Shown here in pieces: positions 17,456 through 24,952 of a stretch of 63,180 bases of DNA. The position numbers and the translations under genes were made by a program. Origin of the DNA: Candidatus Omnitrophota bacterium (GTDB lineage: Bacteria > Omnitrophota > Gorgyraeia > Gygaellales > Profunditerraquicolaceae). Below the pieces are notes generated by a model, which was not told where the DNA came from, made no database searches, and saw nothing but the letters and a program-made list of their open reading frames with translations. The stretch is taken from contig JAPLLY010000043.1 of the NCBI GenBank assembly GCA_026387315.1, forward strand, positions 7,404 through 70,583, written 5' to 3'. The stretch's first letter is position 1. Every line of letters begins with the position of its first letter.

Positions 17456-18733
17456 ATGAGAAAATATTTTAAAAAATTACCCTTAGAATTAAAAGAGATT
17501 ATTAGCCAGGCCGCAAAGGTTTCTCAAGAAATTCAGATGCCGGCGTATCTGGTGGGCGGATGTTTGCGGGATTTAATTCTGGGGGTTAAGAATTTCGACT
17601 TGGATATAACTGTTGAGGGTGATGGTATTATTTTTGCTCAGCACCTGGCGCGAAAATTAAAATCAAGGCTAAAAATTTATGTAAGGTTTGGAACGGCTAC
17701 TTTAATTTTAAATGATAGGCTAAAAGTGGATATTGCTACTACGCGTCAGGAAAAATACCCTTATTCCGCGGCGCTTCCAGTGGTAAGCTCAGGTTCATTA
17801 AAGGAGGACCTTAAACGCCGGGATTTTACGATTAATGCCCTGGCGTTGAGCTTAGTTGCGGATAAGCAGCAAAAAATAATCGATCCTTTTGGTGCTCGAG
17901 CTGATCTAGCCTTAGGTAGAATTCGTATTTTACATAATTTAAGCTTTAAGGATGATCCCACGCGAATACTTAGGGCGATACGTTTTAGCCAGCGCCTTGA
18001 TTTTAAGATCGAGCCTAAGACACTTGCGTTGCTTAAGGAGGCAATCAGCGCTGGGGCGCTAGATAAAGTAAATCCTCATAGAATGCGCGATGAATTAATA
18101 TTAATACTTAAAGAGCAAAATCCATTCGGTCCGATAAAGCAGCTTGGTGATTTAGGGGCGTTGTCCTTTATCAGTACTAAACTAAAAATTGGCAAATCAA
18201 CGCAAGGCTTATTTAAATCTATCACCAAACAGATCAATTGGTTTGTTAAAAATTTTCCCGCGCGCAGGCAGCTGGACAGCTGGCTGGTTTATTTCGCGGC
18301 GCTCCTGGAAACATTTACTTTGCCTGAGATTAAAGTGATTATTTGCCGGCTAGGCTTGCCTAAGGGGGATCAAAAGCGGGTGATTAGTTATTATCAGGAG
18401 CGGGATAAACTTATTTCTTCTTTAAGTAAAAAGCGCAGGTTGCCAGAGCAAATTTTTTCATTACTTGAACCTTTGAGCTATGAAACGATTATTTTACTGG
18501 GAGCTGTTTCGCAAAATAAGAATCTTAAGAAGCATTTGGCAGATTTTCTTGAGATTTATAATGGTATGCGTCTTTGTATCTGCGGGGATGATCTGAGAGG
18601 TTTGGGTGTTTTACCGGGAAAGGAGTATCAAATGATATTTGCTAAAGTATTAGCGGCCAAGCTTAACGGCCAGGTAAGGAATCGTCAGGCAGAGCTGGCT
18701 TTGATCAGGAAATTACTGCAGGCAAATAAATAG
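17456..18733 (+). CDS. cca: tRNA nucleotidyltransferase / poly(A) polymerase family
   Basis: A 425-residue class II nucleotidyltransferase. The catalytic core is YLVGGCLRDLILGVKNFDLD near residue 31, with the metal-binding DLD, and KRRDFTINALAL near 122 contributes the RRDFxxN motif. The remainder is the helical neck/body/tail of CCA-adding enzymes. It adds or repairs the tRNA 3' CCA or adds poly(A) tails; these cannot be separated by eye. The tRNA-Pro gene in this window encodes its own CCA, so repair is one possible role. An AGGTGA site precedes the ATG. Confidence 0.92.
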   Translation: MRKYFKKLPLELKEIISQAAKVSQEIQMPAYLVGGCLRDLILGVKNFDLDITVEGDGIIFAQHLARKLKSRLKIYVRFGTATLILNDRLKVDIATTRQEKYPYSAALPVVSSGSLKEDLKRRDFTINALALSLVADKQQKIIDPFGARADLALGRIRILHNLSFKDDPTRILRAIRFSQRLDFKIEPKTLALLKEAISAGALDKVNPHRMRDELILILKEQNPFGPIKQLGDLGALSFISTKLKIGKSTQGLFKSITKQINWFVKNFPARRQLDSWLVYFAALLETFTLPEIKVIICRLGLPKGDQKRVISYYQERDKLISSLSKKRRLPEQIFSLLEPLSYETIILLGAVSQNKNLKKHLADFLEIYNGMRLCICGDDLRGLGVLPGKEYQMIFAKVLAAKLNGQVRNRQAELALIRKLLQANK

Positions 18734-18750
18734 AAACGGAGCGTATAACC

Positions 18751-19089
18751 ATGTCTAGGCATGAGCGTGTTGAAGAGGCGATAAAAAAAGAGGTTAGCCT
18801 TATTATCCATGACGAGCTTAAAGATCCGCGCATAGGTTTTGTTACGATTACTCGGGTGGAGTTGTCCAAGGATTTAAGAAACGCGAAAATTTTTTATAGC
18901 GTTTTAGGTAAAGAGGATGCTTGTAAAAAAACCAAAATCGTTTTAGATTCTGCTTTAGGCTATATTCGCAGCCTAGTCGCTCAGAGGATTAATATGCGTT
19001 TTGCCACTGAGCTTATGTTTTGCGAGGATCATTCTACTGAGCATAGTGTCAAGATCCAAGAAGTATTAAATAAGATTAAAGGAGACTGA
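18751..19089 (+). CDS. rbfA: Ribosome-binding factor A
   Basis: A 112-residue KH-like factor that helps mature the 30S subunit and 16S rRNA 5' end. Family features are RHERVEEAIKKEVSLIIHDE at the start, DPRIGFVTITRVELSKDLRN in the middle and NMRFATELMFCEDHSTEHSV at the end. It is followed by nrnA, a widespread rbfA-nrnA pairing, though nusA and infB are not upstream here. Its stop TGA directly precedes the duplicated TGAG of a family B element. Confidence 0.95.
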   Translation: MSRHERVEEAIKKEVSLIIHDELKDPRIGFVTITRVELSKDLRNAKIFYSVLGKEDACKKTKIVLDSALGYIRSLVAQRINMRFATELMFCEDHSTEHSVKIQEVLNKIKGD

Positions 19090-19093
19090 TGAG

Positions 19094-19168
19094 CCCCGCA
19101 CCTTTTTGATATTTAAATATAGAAAGGCGTAGGGGGTTAGAATAAATGAACAAAAAGAAGGTGCGGGA
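19094..19168. repeat. Family B palindromic element (B5), TGAG duplication
   Basis: 75 bp, ends CCCCGCACCTTT / AGAAGGTGCGGGA, flanked by TGAG at 19090-19093 and 19169-19172 (ATGAG if the last A is counted). Without it the rbfA TGA is followed by ATG AGC CTA, the nrnA start. Its interior (TTTTTGATATTTAAATATAG, AGGGGGTTAGAATAAATGAA) matches the copy between mreC and mreD, defining a subfamily. Confidence 0.9.
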
Positions 19169-20139
19169 TGAGCCTAAATGAAATCTGCAGGAGTATAAAG
19201 AAGCATAATAATTTTTTGATTACTGCGCATACCAGCCCGGAGGGTGATGCTTTGGGTTCTGTGTTGGGGTTTTATAATCTTATCAAAAAGCTAGGTAAGC
19301 AGGCAATCATCATCAGCGATGATCAATTACCCTATGGCTATGATTTTCTTCCCGGGATTAATCATATCCGTCGTTTAGGCAAGAAATTTAAATATATTAA
19401 ATTTGATTGTTTAGTGGTCCTGGATTGCGCGGATTTAAAACGCACGGGCAGAGTCTATAAACTTAAAACTAATAGTCAGCCGGTATTAAATATTGATCAC
19501 CATATCAGCAATCAAATTTTTGGCGATGTAAATTGGGTTAATCCGCGGGCTTCTTCTTGTTCAGAGATGATTTATCATCTGCATAAACGGTTAGGCCTAG
19601 CGATGGATAAGGATACAGCTTTAGTTTTATATACGGGCATGATGACCGACACCGGGTCTTTTCGTTATTCTAATACCGCCAGTTCTACGTTTAAAGCTGT
19701 TGCTGAGCTTTTGAAATTTGGAGTTAACGTCGCGCAAACCTATCGCTATGCTTATGAAAACATTCCGCCGCCAGAGGTAAGATTACTGCTTAAACTTTTG
19801 TCAAAAATTAAATTTTTTGGCCAAAGTAGAATTGCTGTTTTTGAAATTAATTCAGAGTTGCTCAGAGGTAAAAAAATCGGTATTGATTTAGCGGATCATG
19901 TTTTAAGTTTTGGCCGGGCAATCAGAGGAGTTGAGGTAGTAGTATTGTTTAAGAATAACTTAAGGCCAAAATCCCAGGTCCGGGTTAACTTAAGAAGCCA
20001 GGGCAGGGTTGATGTAAATAAGATCGCGGCTTTTTTTGGAGGGGGAGGGCATAAGACTGCCGCCGGTTGCACTATACCGGGTGGTTTTTTAGCTGCGCGC
20101 CGCAAAGTTATTGCTAAAATTTGTCAGAGTTTAAAATAA
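19168..20139 (+). CDS. nrnA: DHH/DHHA1 bifunctional oligoribonuclease and PAP phosphatase
   Basis: A 323-residue NrnA-type phosphoesterase that degrades nanoRNA and dephosphorylates pAp. DHH-domain metal motifs are HTSPEGDALGS near residue 22, VLDCAD near 88 and NIDHHISN near 109; MMTDTGSFRYSN follows at about 163. The C-terminal DHHA1 domain ends in FFGGGGHKTAAGCTIPG. The ATG start at 19168 takes its A from the end of the family B element and TG from the duplicated TGAG, the only case of the eight where the start is ATG rather than GTG. Confidence 0.94.
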   Translation: MSLNEICRSIKKHNNFLITAHTSPEGDALGSVLGFYNLIKKLGKQAIIISDDQLPYGYDFLPGINHIRRLGKKFKYIKFDCLVVLDCADLKRTGRVYKLKTNSQPVLNIDHHISNQIFGDVNWVNPRASSCSEMIYHLHKRLGLAMDKDTALVLYTGMMTDTGSFRYSNTASSTFKAVAELLKFGVNVAQTYRYAYENIPPPEVRLLLKLLSKIKFFGQSRIAVFEINSELLRGKKIGIDLADHVLSFGRAIRGVEVVVLFKNNLRPKSQVRVNLRSQGRVDVNKIAAFFGGGGHKTAAGCTIPGGFLAARRKVIAKICQSLK

Positions 20140-20147
20140 TAAATTTA

Positions 20148-21116
20148 ATGAAAATTATTTATGGGATTGGAAAAATCAGGAAGTTGCGCAGGCCGGTGGT
20201 AGCTTTGGGGGTTTTTGACGGCCTGCATCTTGGCCATCGCAATATTTTACAGGCCGTAGTTAAAAAAGCATGTCAGATTAAGGGTACCAGTTTGGTTTTA
20301 ACTTTTTTTCCGCATCCACAAGGAAAAGAGCGCCTGTATTCTTTGGAACACCGCTTAAGGTTAATTGCCGAGTTGGGAGTAGATGTATGCATTGTGGTGA
20401 ATTTCAGCCGCGGTTTTGCAAAAATAAGCGCCCAAGATTTTATTGCTAAAATACTAGTTAAAAAAATTAAAGTGAGTTTTGTTTATGTGGGAAGAAATTT
20501 TCGTTTTGGCAATAAGGTTCTGGGCGATTATAGGTTGTTAGCTGTAAGCGCTAAAAAATACAAATTTGGGCTCAAGATTTTTGACGTTGTAAAATCGGCA
20601 GGGGTTACGGTTAGTAGTACCGCCATAAGAAGATTAATTAAAAATTCCGAAATTAAAAAAGCCCAAGAGTTGCTTGGCCGGCGGGTAAGTGTTTTAGGGA
20701 CGGTGACCAGAGGCAACCGGCTGGGTAGGTTATTAGGGTTTTCTACGGCCAATATTAAGGCGCACCATGAAGTTATCCCGCCCGCAGGTATTTACGCCGT
20801 AAAAATTATTCTAAAACCAGGGGGCGGTTCTATTTTTCCCGAGTCCAGTTCTAGAAAAATAGGACCGTCACCATGTTTTTCAGACGAGAAATATAACGGC
20901 ATCTGTTATATTGGAACAAGGCCCACAATTTCCGCGGGGAATAAATCTCTGCGCATAGAAGCGCACATATTTGATTTTCACAAAAATATTTATGGTTTGA
21001 TGCTTGAGATTCAGTTTATAAAATTAATCCGACAAGACCAAAAATTTGCTAGCCTAAAAGATTTATCCTCTCAAATCCAAAAAGATATTATCTTCTGCCG
21101 TAAGATTTTTGTTTAA
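20148..21116 (+). CDS. ribF: Bifunctional riboflavin kinase / FAD synthetase with palindrome insertion
   Basis: A 322-residue enzyme converting riboflavin to FMN and FAD. The N-terminal FAD synthetase carries GVFDGLHLGHRN near residue 20 and LTFFPHP near 57 and the STAIRRLI ending; the C-terminal kinase has RGNRLGRLLGFSTANI and YIGTRPTISAG. A family A palindrome (20820-20872) is translated in frame within the kinase domain as about 24 extra residues (KPGGGSIFPESSSRKIGPSP and CFSD) between a strand AVKIIL and KYNGICYIG. The frame is open from 20121, but ATG 20148 is the natural start. truB, often beside rbfA-nrnA-ribF, is absent. Confidence 0.92.
   Translation: MKIIYGIGKIRKLRRPVVALGVFDGLHLGHRNILQAVVKKACQIKGTSLVLTFFPHPQGKERLYSLEHRLRLIAELGVDVCIVVNFSRGFAKISAQDFIAKILVKKIKVSFVYVGRNFRFGNKVLGDYRLLAVSAKKYKFGLKIFDVVKSAGVTVSSTAIRRLIKNSEIKKAQELLGRRVSVLGTVTRGNRLGRLLGFSTANIKAHHEVIPPAGIYAVKIILKPGGGSIFPESSSRKIGPSPCFSDEKYNGICYIGTRPTISAGNKSLRIEAHIFDFHKNIYGLMLEIQFIKLIRQDQKFASLKDLSSQIQKDIIFCRKIFV
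20820..20872. repeat. Family A palindrome inside ribF
   Basis: Left arm GGGGGCGGTTCTATTTTTCC and right arm AAAAATAGGACCGTCACC differ from the intergenic copies at a few bases; the frame is kept. The divergence suggests either age or selection after insertion into the coding sequence. Confidence 0.87.
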
Positions 21117-21121
21117 ATCAT

Positions 21122-21228
21122 GGGGACGGTTCTATTTTTCCCGAAAAACAAGGGGACGGTTCTATTTTTTATATATAAAAAATAGAACCGTCCCCTAGAT
21201 TCTAAAGAAAAATAGAACCGTCCCCTGG
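21122..21228. repeat. Compound family A palindrome after ribF
   Basis: Two left half-sites GGGGACGGTTCTATTTTT (from 21122 and 21152) face two right half-sites AAAAATAGAACCGTCCCC (ending 21195 and 21226 approximately), around a central ATATAT. The internal joints CCCGAAAAACA and TAGATTCTAAAGA match the copy after ribE. It fills most of the 276-bp gap before mraZ. Confidence 0.9.
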
Positions 21229-21316
21229 TTTTTCGCAGCAATACCCCCATTGCTAGTTATTCTGTCTATTTAATCCACTACTTATTGTATTTGTTATATT
21301 TAGGTAATTTTTTTCC

Positions 21317-21345
21317 TTGACAAAAGGGGGGATTTTATCTATACT
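21317..21345 (+). promoter_or_regulatory. Promoter of the division and cell-wall cluster
   Basis: TTGACA (21317-21322), 17-bp spacer, TATACT (21340-21345): near-consensus. The start point should be near 21352, just before the MraZ-box repeats. Confidence 0.85.
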
Positions 21346-21355
21346 TTGTACATAA

Positions 21356-21380
21356 GTGGATAGAAGTGGAGTAAAGTGGA
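21356..21380 (+). promoter_or_regulatory. MraZ-box direct repeats
   Basis: GTGGA occurs at 21356-21360, 21366-21370 and 21376-21380, exactly 10 bp apart, each preceded by A-rich bases (AAGTGGA). MraZ proteins are known to bind 10-bp-spaced TGG repeats (AAAGTGG in Mollicutes, TGGGN in E. coli) upstream of mraZ. Here the repeats lie just downstream of the promoter, so autoregulation of the whole cluster is likely. Confidence 0.88.
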
Positions 21381-21392
21381 AGGCAGAGAAAA

Positions 21393-21830
21393 ATGTTTTA
21401 TGGTGAGTTTGAACATTCTATAGATCGTAAGGGGCGTTTAATATTACCCGCTAAATTTCGTGAAGTTGCTAAGAATCAATTCGTAGAAAAGTTCTTTGTT
21501 ACGCGGGGCCTGGATAAATGTCTTTTTATGTTTTCTGAGGAGGAGTGGGGCCTTCAGGAAAATAAATTTAAAACGTTGTCTTTTACTAAGCAGCAGCCGC
21601 GTATTTTTAACCGTCTGTTTTTTAGCGGCGCGGTGGATGTTAGTTTTGATAAGCAGGGCAGGATTCTTCTGCCGCAATATCTAAAAGATTTTGCTGAGAT
21701 TAAAAAAGATGTGATGATTGTTGGTGTTTCTAGCCGTATTGAGATTTGGGCAAAAAATTTATGGCATGATTTTTACGCCAACAACCGTCAGTCTTTTGAA
21801 GAAATTGCGGAAAAATTAATAGATGTATAA
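21393..21830 (+). CDS. mraZ: Transcriptional regulator MraZ
   Basis: A 145-residue AbrB-like ring protein and autorepressor of the dcw cluster. Two SpoVT/AbrB repeats are visible: FYGEFEHSIDRKGRLILPAK at the start and SGAVDVSFDKQGRILLPQYL near residue 78. The upstream 10-bp GTGGA repeats are its probable binding site. rsmH starts directly after its stop. Confidence 0.96.
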   Translation: MFYGEFEHSIDRKGRLILPAKFREVAKNQFVEKFFVTRGLDKCLFMFSEEEWGLQENKFKTLSFTKQQPRIFNRLFFSGAVDVSFDKQGRILLPQYLKDFAEIKKDVMIVGVSSRIEIWAKNLWHDFYANNRQSFEEIAEKLIDV

Positions 21831-22733
21831 ATGTTAGAAGGCGCGTTGCATGTACCGGTGATGTTGCAGGAAGTACTGGATTCTCTAAAGCTCACGGCTG
21901 GTCAGATAATTGTCGATGCTACTCTGGGAACCGGTGGGCATTCACTGGAGATATTAAAAAGAATTACTCCGGGAGGCAGATTGATTGGGATAGACCGCGA
22001 TGAAAATTCCTTAGCGATTTGCCGCCAAAGGCTGGCGGAGTTTAAGGATAGCACTGAATTCGTGCATGCTAATTTTGCGGATCTTGATCAAGTTATGGCT
22101 AATCTTGGCATCGAGAATATCGATGGTATTGTTTTTGATTTAGGCATCTCTAGTTATCAACTGCTTGATGCGCAGAGAGGTTTTAGTTTTCAGGAGGAGG
22201 GGCCGCTAGATATGCGTTTGGATAAGAGCAGTTATATCTGTGCTTATGATTTAGTAAATAACCTCAATGAAAACGAGATTTCTCAGATCCTTTGGAATTT
22301 TGGGCAGGAACGCTGGCATAATCGTATTGCGCGCCTATTAGTCCAGGAACGCAGGAATAAACCGATTTCGACTACCAAGCAGTTAGCTGATTTAGTGATG
22401 CGGGCCATCCCGTATCGTTACCGTAGGAGTTATTACCGTATTCATCCGGCTACGCGTACTTTTCAAGCCGTACGCATCGCCGTAAACCGGGAATTAGAAA
22501 TTTTAGAAAATGCGATTAAGAAAGCCGTTGATATTTTAAGAAAGCAAGCTAGAATATGTGTTATTTCATTTCATTCTTTGGAAGATCGCGCGATTAAACA
22601 TACTTTCCGCGCGCTTAAGGCCGACGGATTAATTGATATTATTACCGCCAAGCCCCTGACCCCTGGAGCTGGCGAAATAGGAGTAAATCCTTCTAGCCGC
22701 AGTTCTAAATTCAGGGTTGCTGAAAGGATATAA
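21831..22733 (+). CDS. rsmH: 16S rRNA m4C1402 methyltransferase RsmH
   Basis: A 300-residue SAM methyltransferase (formerly MraW) that N4-methylates C1402 of 16S rRNA. HVPVMLQEVLDSL opens the protein, the SAM loop DATLGTGGHSLEIL follows, FDLGISSYQLLDAQRGFSF is the catalytic region and CVISFHSLEDRAIKHTFR a late family motif. It is the usual second gene of dcw clusters, with no gap to mraZ and 6 bp before the FtsL-like gene. Confidence 0.97.
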   Translation: MLEGALHVPVMLQEVLDSLKLTAGQIIVDATLGTGGHSLEILKRITPGGRLIGIDRDENSLAICRQRLAEFKDSTEFVHANFADLDQVMANLGIENIDGIVFDLGISSYQLLDAQRGFSFQEEGPLDMRLDKSSYICAYDLVNNLNENEISQILWNFGQERWHNRIARLLVQERRNKPISTTKQLADLVMRAIPYRYRRSYYRIHPATRTFQAVRIAVNRELEILENAIKKAVDILRKQARICVISFHSLEDRAIKHTFRALKADGLIDIITAKPLTPGAGEIGVNPSSRSSKFRVAERI

Positions 22734-22739
22734 AATTAA

Positions 22740-23108
22740 ATGAGGCTGACCAAGTTTTTTTCCGCGGTAGTATTTATTACTTCTTTTTCTGTGCTTTATG
22801 TTTACCAACAGAGCGAAATCTTCCGCTTGGCTTATTTGGGCCAGAAGAAGCAAGTTGTTTTTACAGAACTGTTGGATAAGAATACCGCATTAAGATACAA
22901 TATTAATAAGAGTTCTTCTCTGGTAAATATCGGCGCGCGGATTAGCGGTACCAATGATTTTGGAATGCCGGATAATTACCGTTTTGTTAAGTTTATTTCT
23001 TCGCCAGGGGGCTTAAGGCTTGCGGATCAGAGTCGGGCTCAGGAAGGTTTGTTGGCGCGAATTTTTGGTTTGAAGCGGGAAGCTCAAGCCAAGACAATTA
23101 ACCCATAA
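22740..23108 (+). CDS. ftsL: FtsL-like divisome protein
   Basis: A 122-residue bitopic protein: short cytoplasmic start, one hydrophobic helix at about residues 7-24 (FFSAVVFITSFSVLYVYQQS) and a heptad-like periplasmic region (LGQKKQVVFTELLDKNTALR) that would pair with FtsB/FtsQ. Sequence similarity is weak, as usual for FtsL, so the call rests on size, topology and position between rsmH and ftsI. The C-terminal third is less coiled and longer than expected. Confidence 0.75.
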   Translation: MRLTKFFSAVVFITSFSVLYVYQQSEIFRLAYLGQKKQVVFTELLDKNTALRYNINKSSSLVNIGARISGTNDFGMPDNYRFVKFISSPGGLRLADQSRAQEGLLARIFGLKREAQAKTINP

Positions 23109-23117
23109 TAAAAAGCA

Positions 23118-23151
23118 AAGGGGACGGTTCTCTTAAGAGAACCGTCCCCTT
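23118..23151. repeat. Family A perfect palindrome before ftsI
   Basis: A 34-bp perfect palindrome without any loop (AAGGGGACGGTTCTCTT and complement), only 8 bp before the preferred ftsI ATG. It occupies the position where a ribosome-binding site would be expected; an alternative TTG start lies at its edge. Confidence 0.92.
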
Positions 23152-23158
23152 GATTTCT

Positions 23159-24856
23159 ATGTATATCAGTAACTATCGCCGAAGATGCGAGGCGGTATTT
23201 TTGATTTTTTTTATATTTCTTTTGCTTTGCGTAGGCCGTCTTTTTTTCATTCAGTTCTTCCGTTCGGATTATCTTACTGCCCTAGCCAAAAAACAACATA
23301 ATCAGTTTGTGGAGCTGGAGCCGCGGCGCGGGACAATCTATGACTACAATCTTAAAGCGCAGGCATTTAATATGTCCATGGATTCTCTTTATGCTGTGCC
23401 TAATGTTATCCGGGATAAAGAGAGTGTTATAAATCAATTGTTGCCCATACTTGGTTCAGAGCGCGGCTACCTTGTTGAAAGGTTGAACCGCAAAAAGTCA
23501 TTCATTTGGCTGGCGCGTAAACTTCCCCCGGAGGACTCTGAGGCGATTAAAAAACTGAATATTAAAGGATTAGGATTTTTAAAGGAAACTAAGCGTATTT
23601 ATCCAAATAGTTATTTGGCCAGCCATATTATTGGTTTTAGCGGTATGGATAATATAGGCCTAGAGGGTGTAGAGAGGGGTTTTAACAATTACTTAAAAGG
23701 GGCTCCCGGTTGGGCGATTTTTTTACGCGATGCGCGATTAAAAAAACTAGATATTTGGGAGAAGATGGTTTTGCCGGTAGATGGCCTGGATCTGGTTTTG
23801 ACTATTGATGAGGTTATTCAATATGTCGCGGAAAGGGAATTAGATAAGGCTTTTAAGAATTTTCATGCCAAGGGTGCCAGTATCGTGGTGATGGACCCGC
23901 ACACCGGCAGGATCTTAGCTCTGGCTAATCGGCCTACTTATGATTTAAATGATCACTCTTTTGTCAGTAAGGATTCGATCCGTAATCGGGCGATTTGCGA
24001 TTTATTTGAGCCGGGTTCAGTGTTTAAAATAGTTACTGCCTCCGCTGCTCTTGAAGAAAAAAAAGTTACTGAAGGTGATGTGTTTTTCTGTGAAAATGGC
24101 GCTTACCAGGTAGGGGGCCGTATTTTACATGACCATACCGCGCATGGCAATCTTACTTTTAAACAGGTAATTGAGGAGTCCAGTAATATTGGCACAGTTA
24201 AGGTCGCCCAGCTTTTAGGCCCGGATTTACTCTACCAATACGTAAGGGCGTTTGGTTTTGGATCCAAGTTAGGAATTGACCTTTCCGGAGAGATATCCGG
24301 GATGATTAGCCCGCCGCGTCTTTGGTCAAGGACATCTATCACCGCGGTGCCTATAGGCCAAGAAGTAGGAGTCACTGCTTTGCAATTAGCCAGCGCGATT
24401 TCCGTAATTGCTAATGGAGGGCAATTAATGAAGCCTTATATTATTGATTCAGTGCGTGATAATCAGGGCCGCATCATAAAACAAAATAAGCCGGTATTGA
24501 TTCGTAAGGTTATTTCCGTGGATACGGCGATGCGGATTAAAAAAATTCTTACCGGAGTAATCGAGGAAGGGACGGGTAAATTAGGTAAGGTATTTGGTTT
24601 TAGCGCCGCGGGTAAAACCGGTACTGCTCAAAAACTTGAGCCTGATGGAAGTTATTCTCATAGTAAGTTTGTCGCTTCTTTTATTGGTTTCTCTCCTGCT
24701 GAGGATCCTTTATTAACTATCGTAGTTACCGTTGATGAGCCGCATCCGGATTATTTTGGCGGGGTAGTCGCTGCTCCGGTATTTCAAAGAGTCGCCGGTG
24801 ATGTTATCCGTTATTTAAAAGGAAACCAAATACCGATGGAAGCAATGGCGCAATGA
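23159..24856 (+). CDS. ftsI: Septal peptidoglycan transpeptidase FtsI (PBP3 type)
   Basis: A class B penicillin-binding protein of about 565 residues. A basic N-terminus and single membrane helix (EAVFLIFFIFLLLCVGRLFF) precede the dimerisation domain (VELEPRRGTIYDYN) and the transpeptidase: active-site Ser in EPGSVFKIV near 280, SSN in VIEESSNIGTVK near 340 and KTG in AAGKTGTAQK. The frame opens at TTG 23150 within the repeat; ATG 23159 is preferred although no clear Shine-Dalgarno site is seen. Its TGA stop is the edge of the family B element before murE. Confidence 0.94.
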   Translation: MYISNYRRRCEAVFLIFFIFLLLCVGRLFFIQFFRSDYLTALAKKQHNQFVELEPRRGTIYDYNLKAQAFNMSMDSLYAVPNVIRDKESVINQLLPILGSERGYLVERLNRKKSFIWLARKLPPEDSEAIKKLNIKGLGFLKETKRIYPNSYLASHIIGFSGMDNIGLEGVERGFNNYLKGAPGWAIFLRDARLKKLDIWEKMVLPVDGLDLVLTIDEVIQYVAERELDKAFKNFHAKGASIVVMDPHTGRILALANRPTYDLNDHSFVSKDSIRNRAICDLFEPGSVFKIVTASAALEEKKVTEGDVFFCENGAYQVGGRILHDHTAHGNLTFKQVIEESSNIGTVKVAQLLGPDLLYQYVRAFGFGSKLGIDLSGEISGMISPPRLWSRTSITAVPIGQEVGVTALQLASAISVIANGGQLMKPYIIDSVRDNQGRIIKQNKPVLIRKVISVDTAMRIKKILTGVIEEGTGKLGKVFGFSAAGKTGTAQKLEPDGSYSHSKFVASFIGFSPAEDPLLTIVVTVDEPHPDYFGGVVAAPVFQRVAGDVIRYLKGNQIPMEAMAQ

Positions 24857-24857
24857 A

Positions 24858-24952
24858 TCCCGCACCTTCCGAATATTCATCGTCTTTTAAGGCATTAAGA
24901 TTTAAAGGGATAAATAGCAGGATTAATATTGAATAAGAAAGAAGGTGCGGGG
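24858..24952. repeat. Family B palindromic element (B6), empty-site version
   Basis: 95 bp, ends TCCCGCACCTTCC / GAAGGTGCGGGG, flanked by TGAA at 24854-24857 and 24953-24956. Joining the flanks gives CAATGAAAATCGCAGG: ftsI stop TGA overlapping ATG AAA ATC, the natural murE start. Its interior segment ATATTGAATAAGAAAGAAGG matches the copies before rimO and ftsQ but without their nested 26-bp hairpin. Confidence 0.93.
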
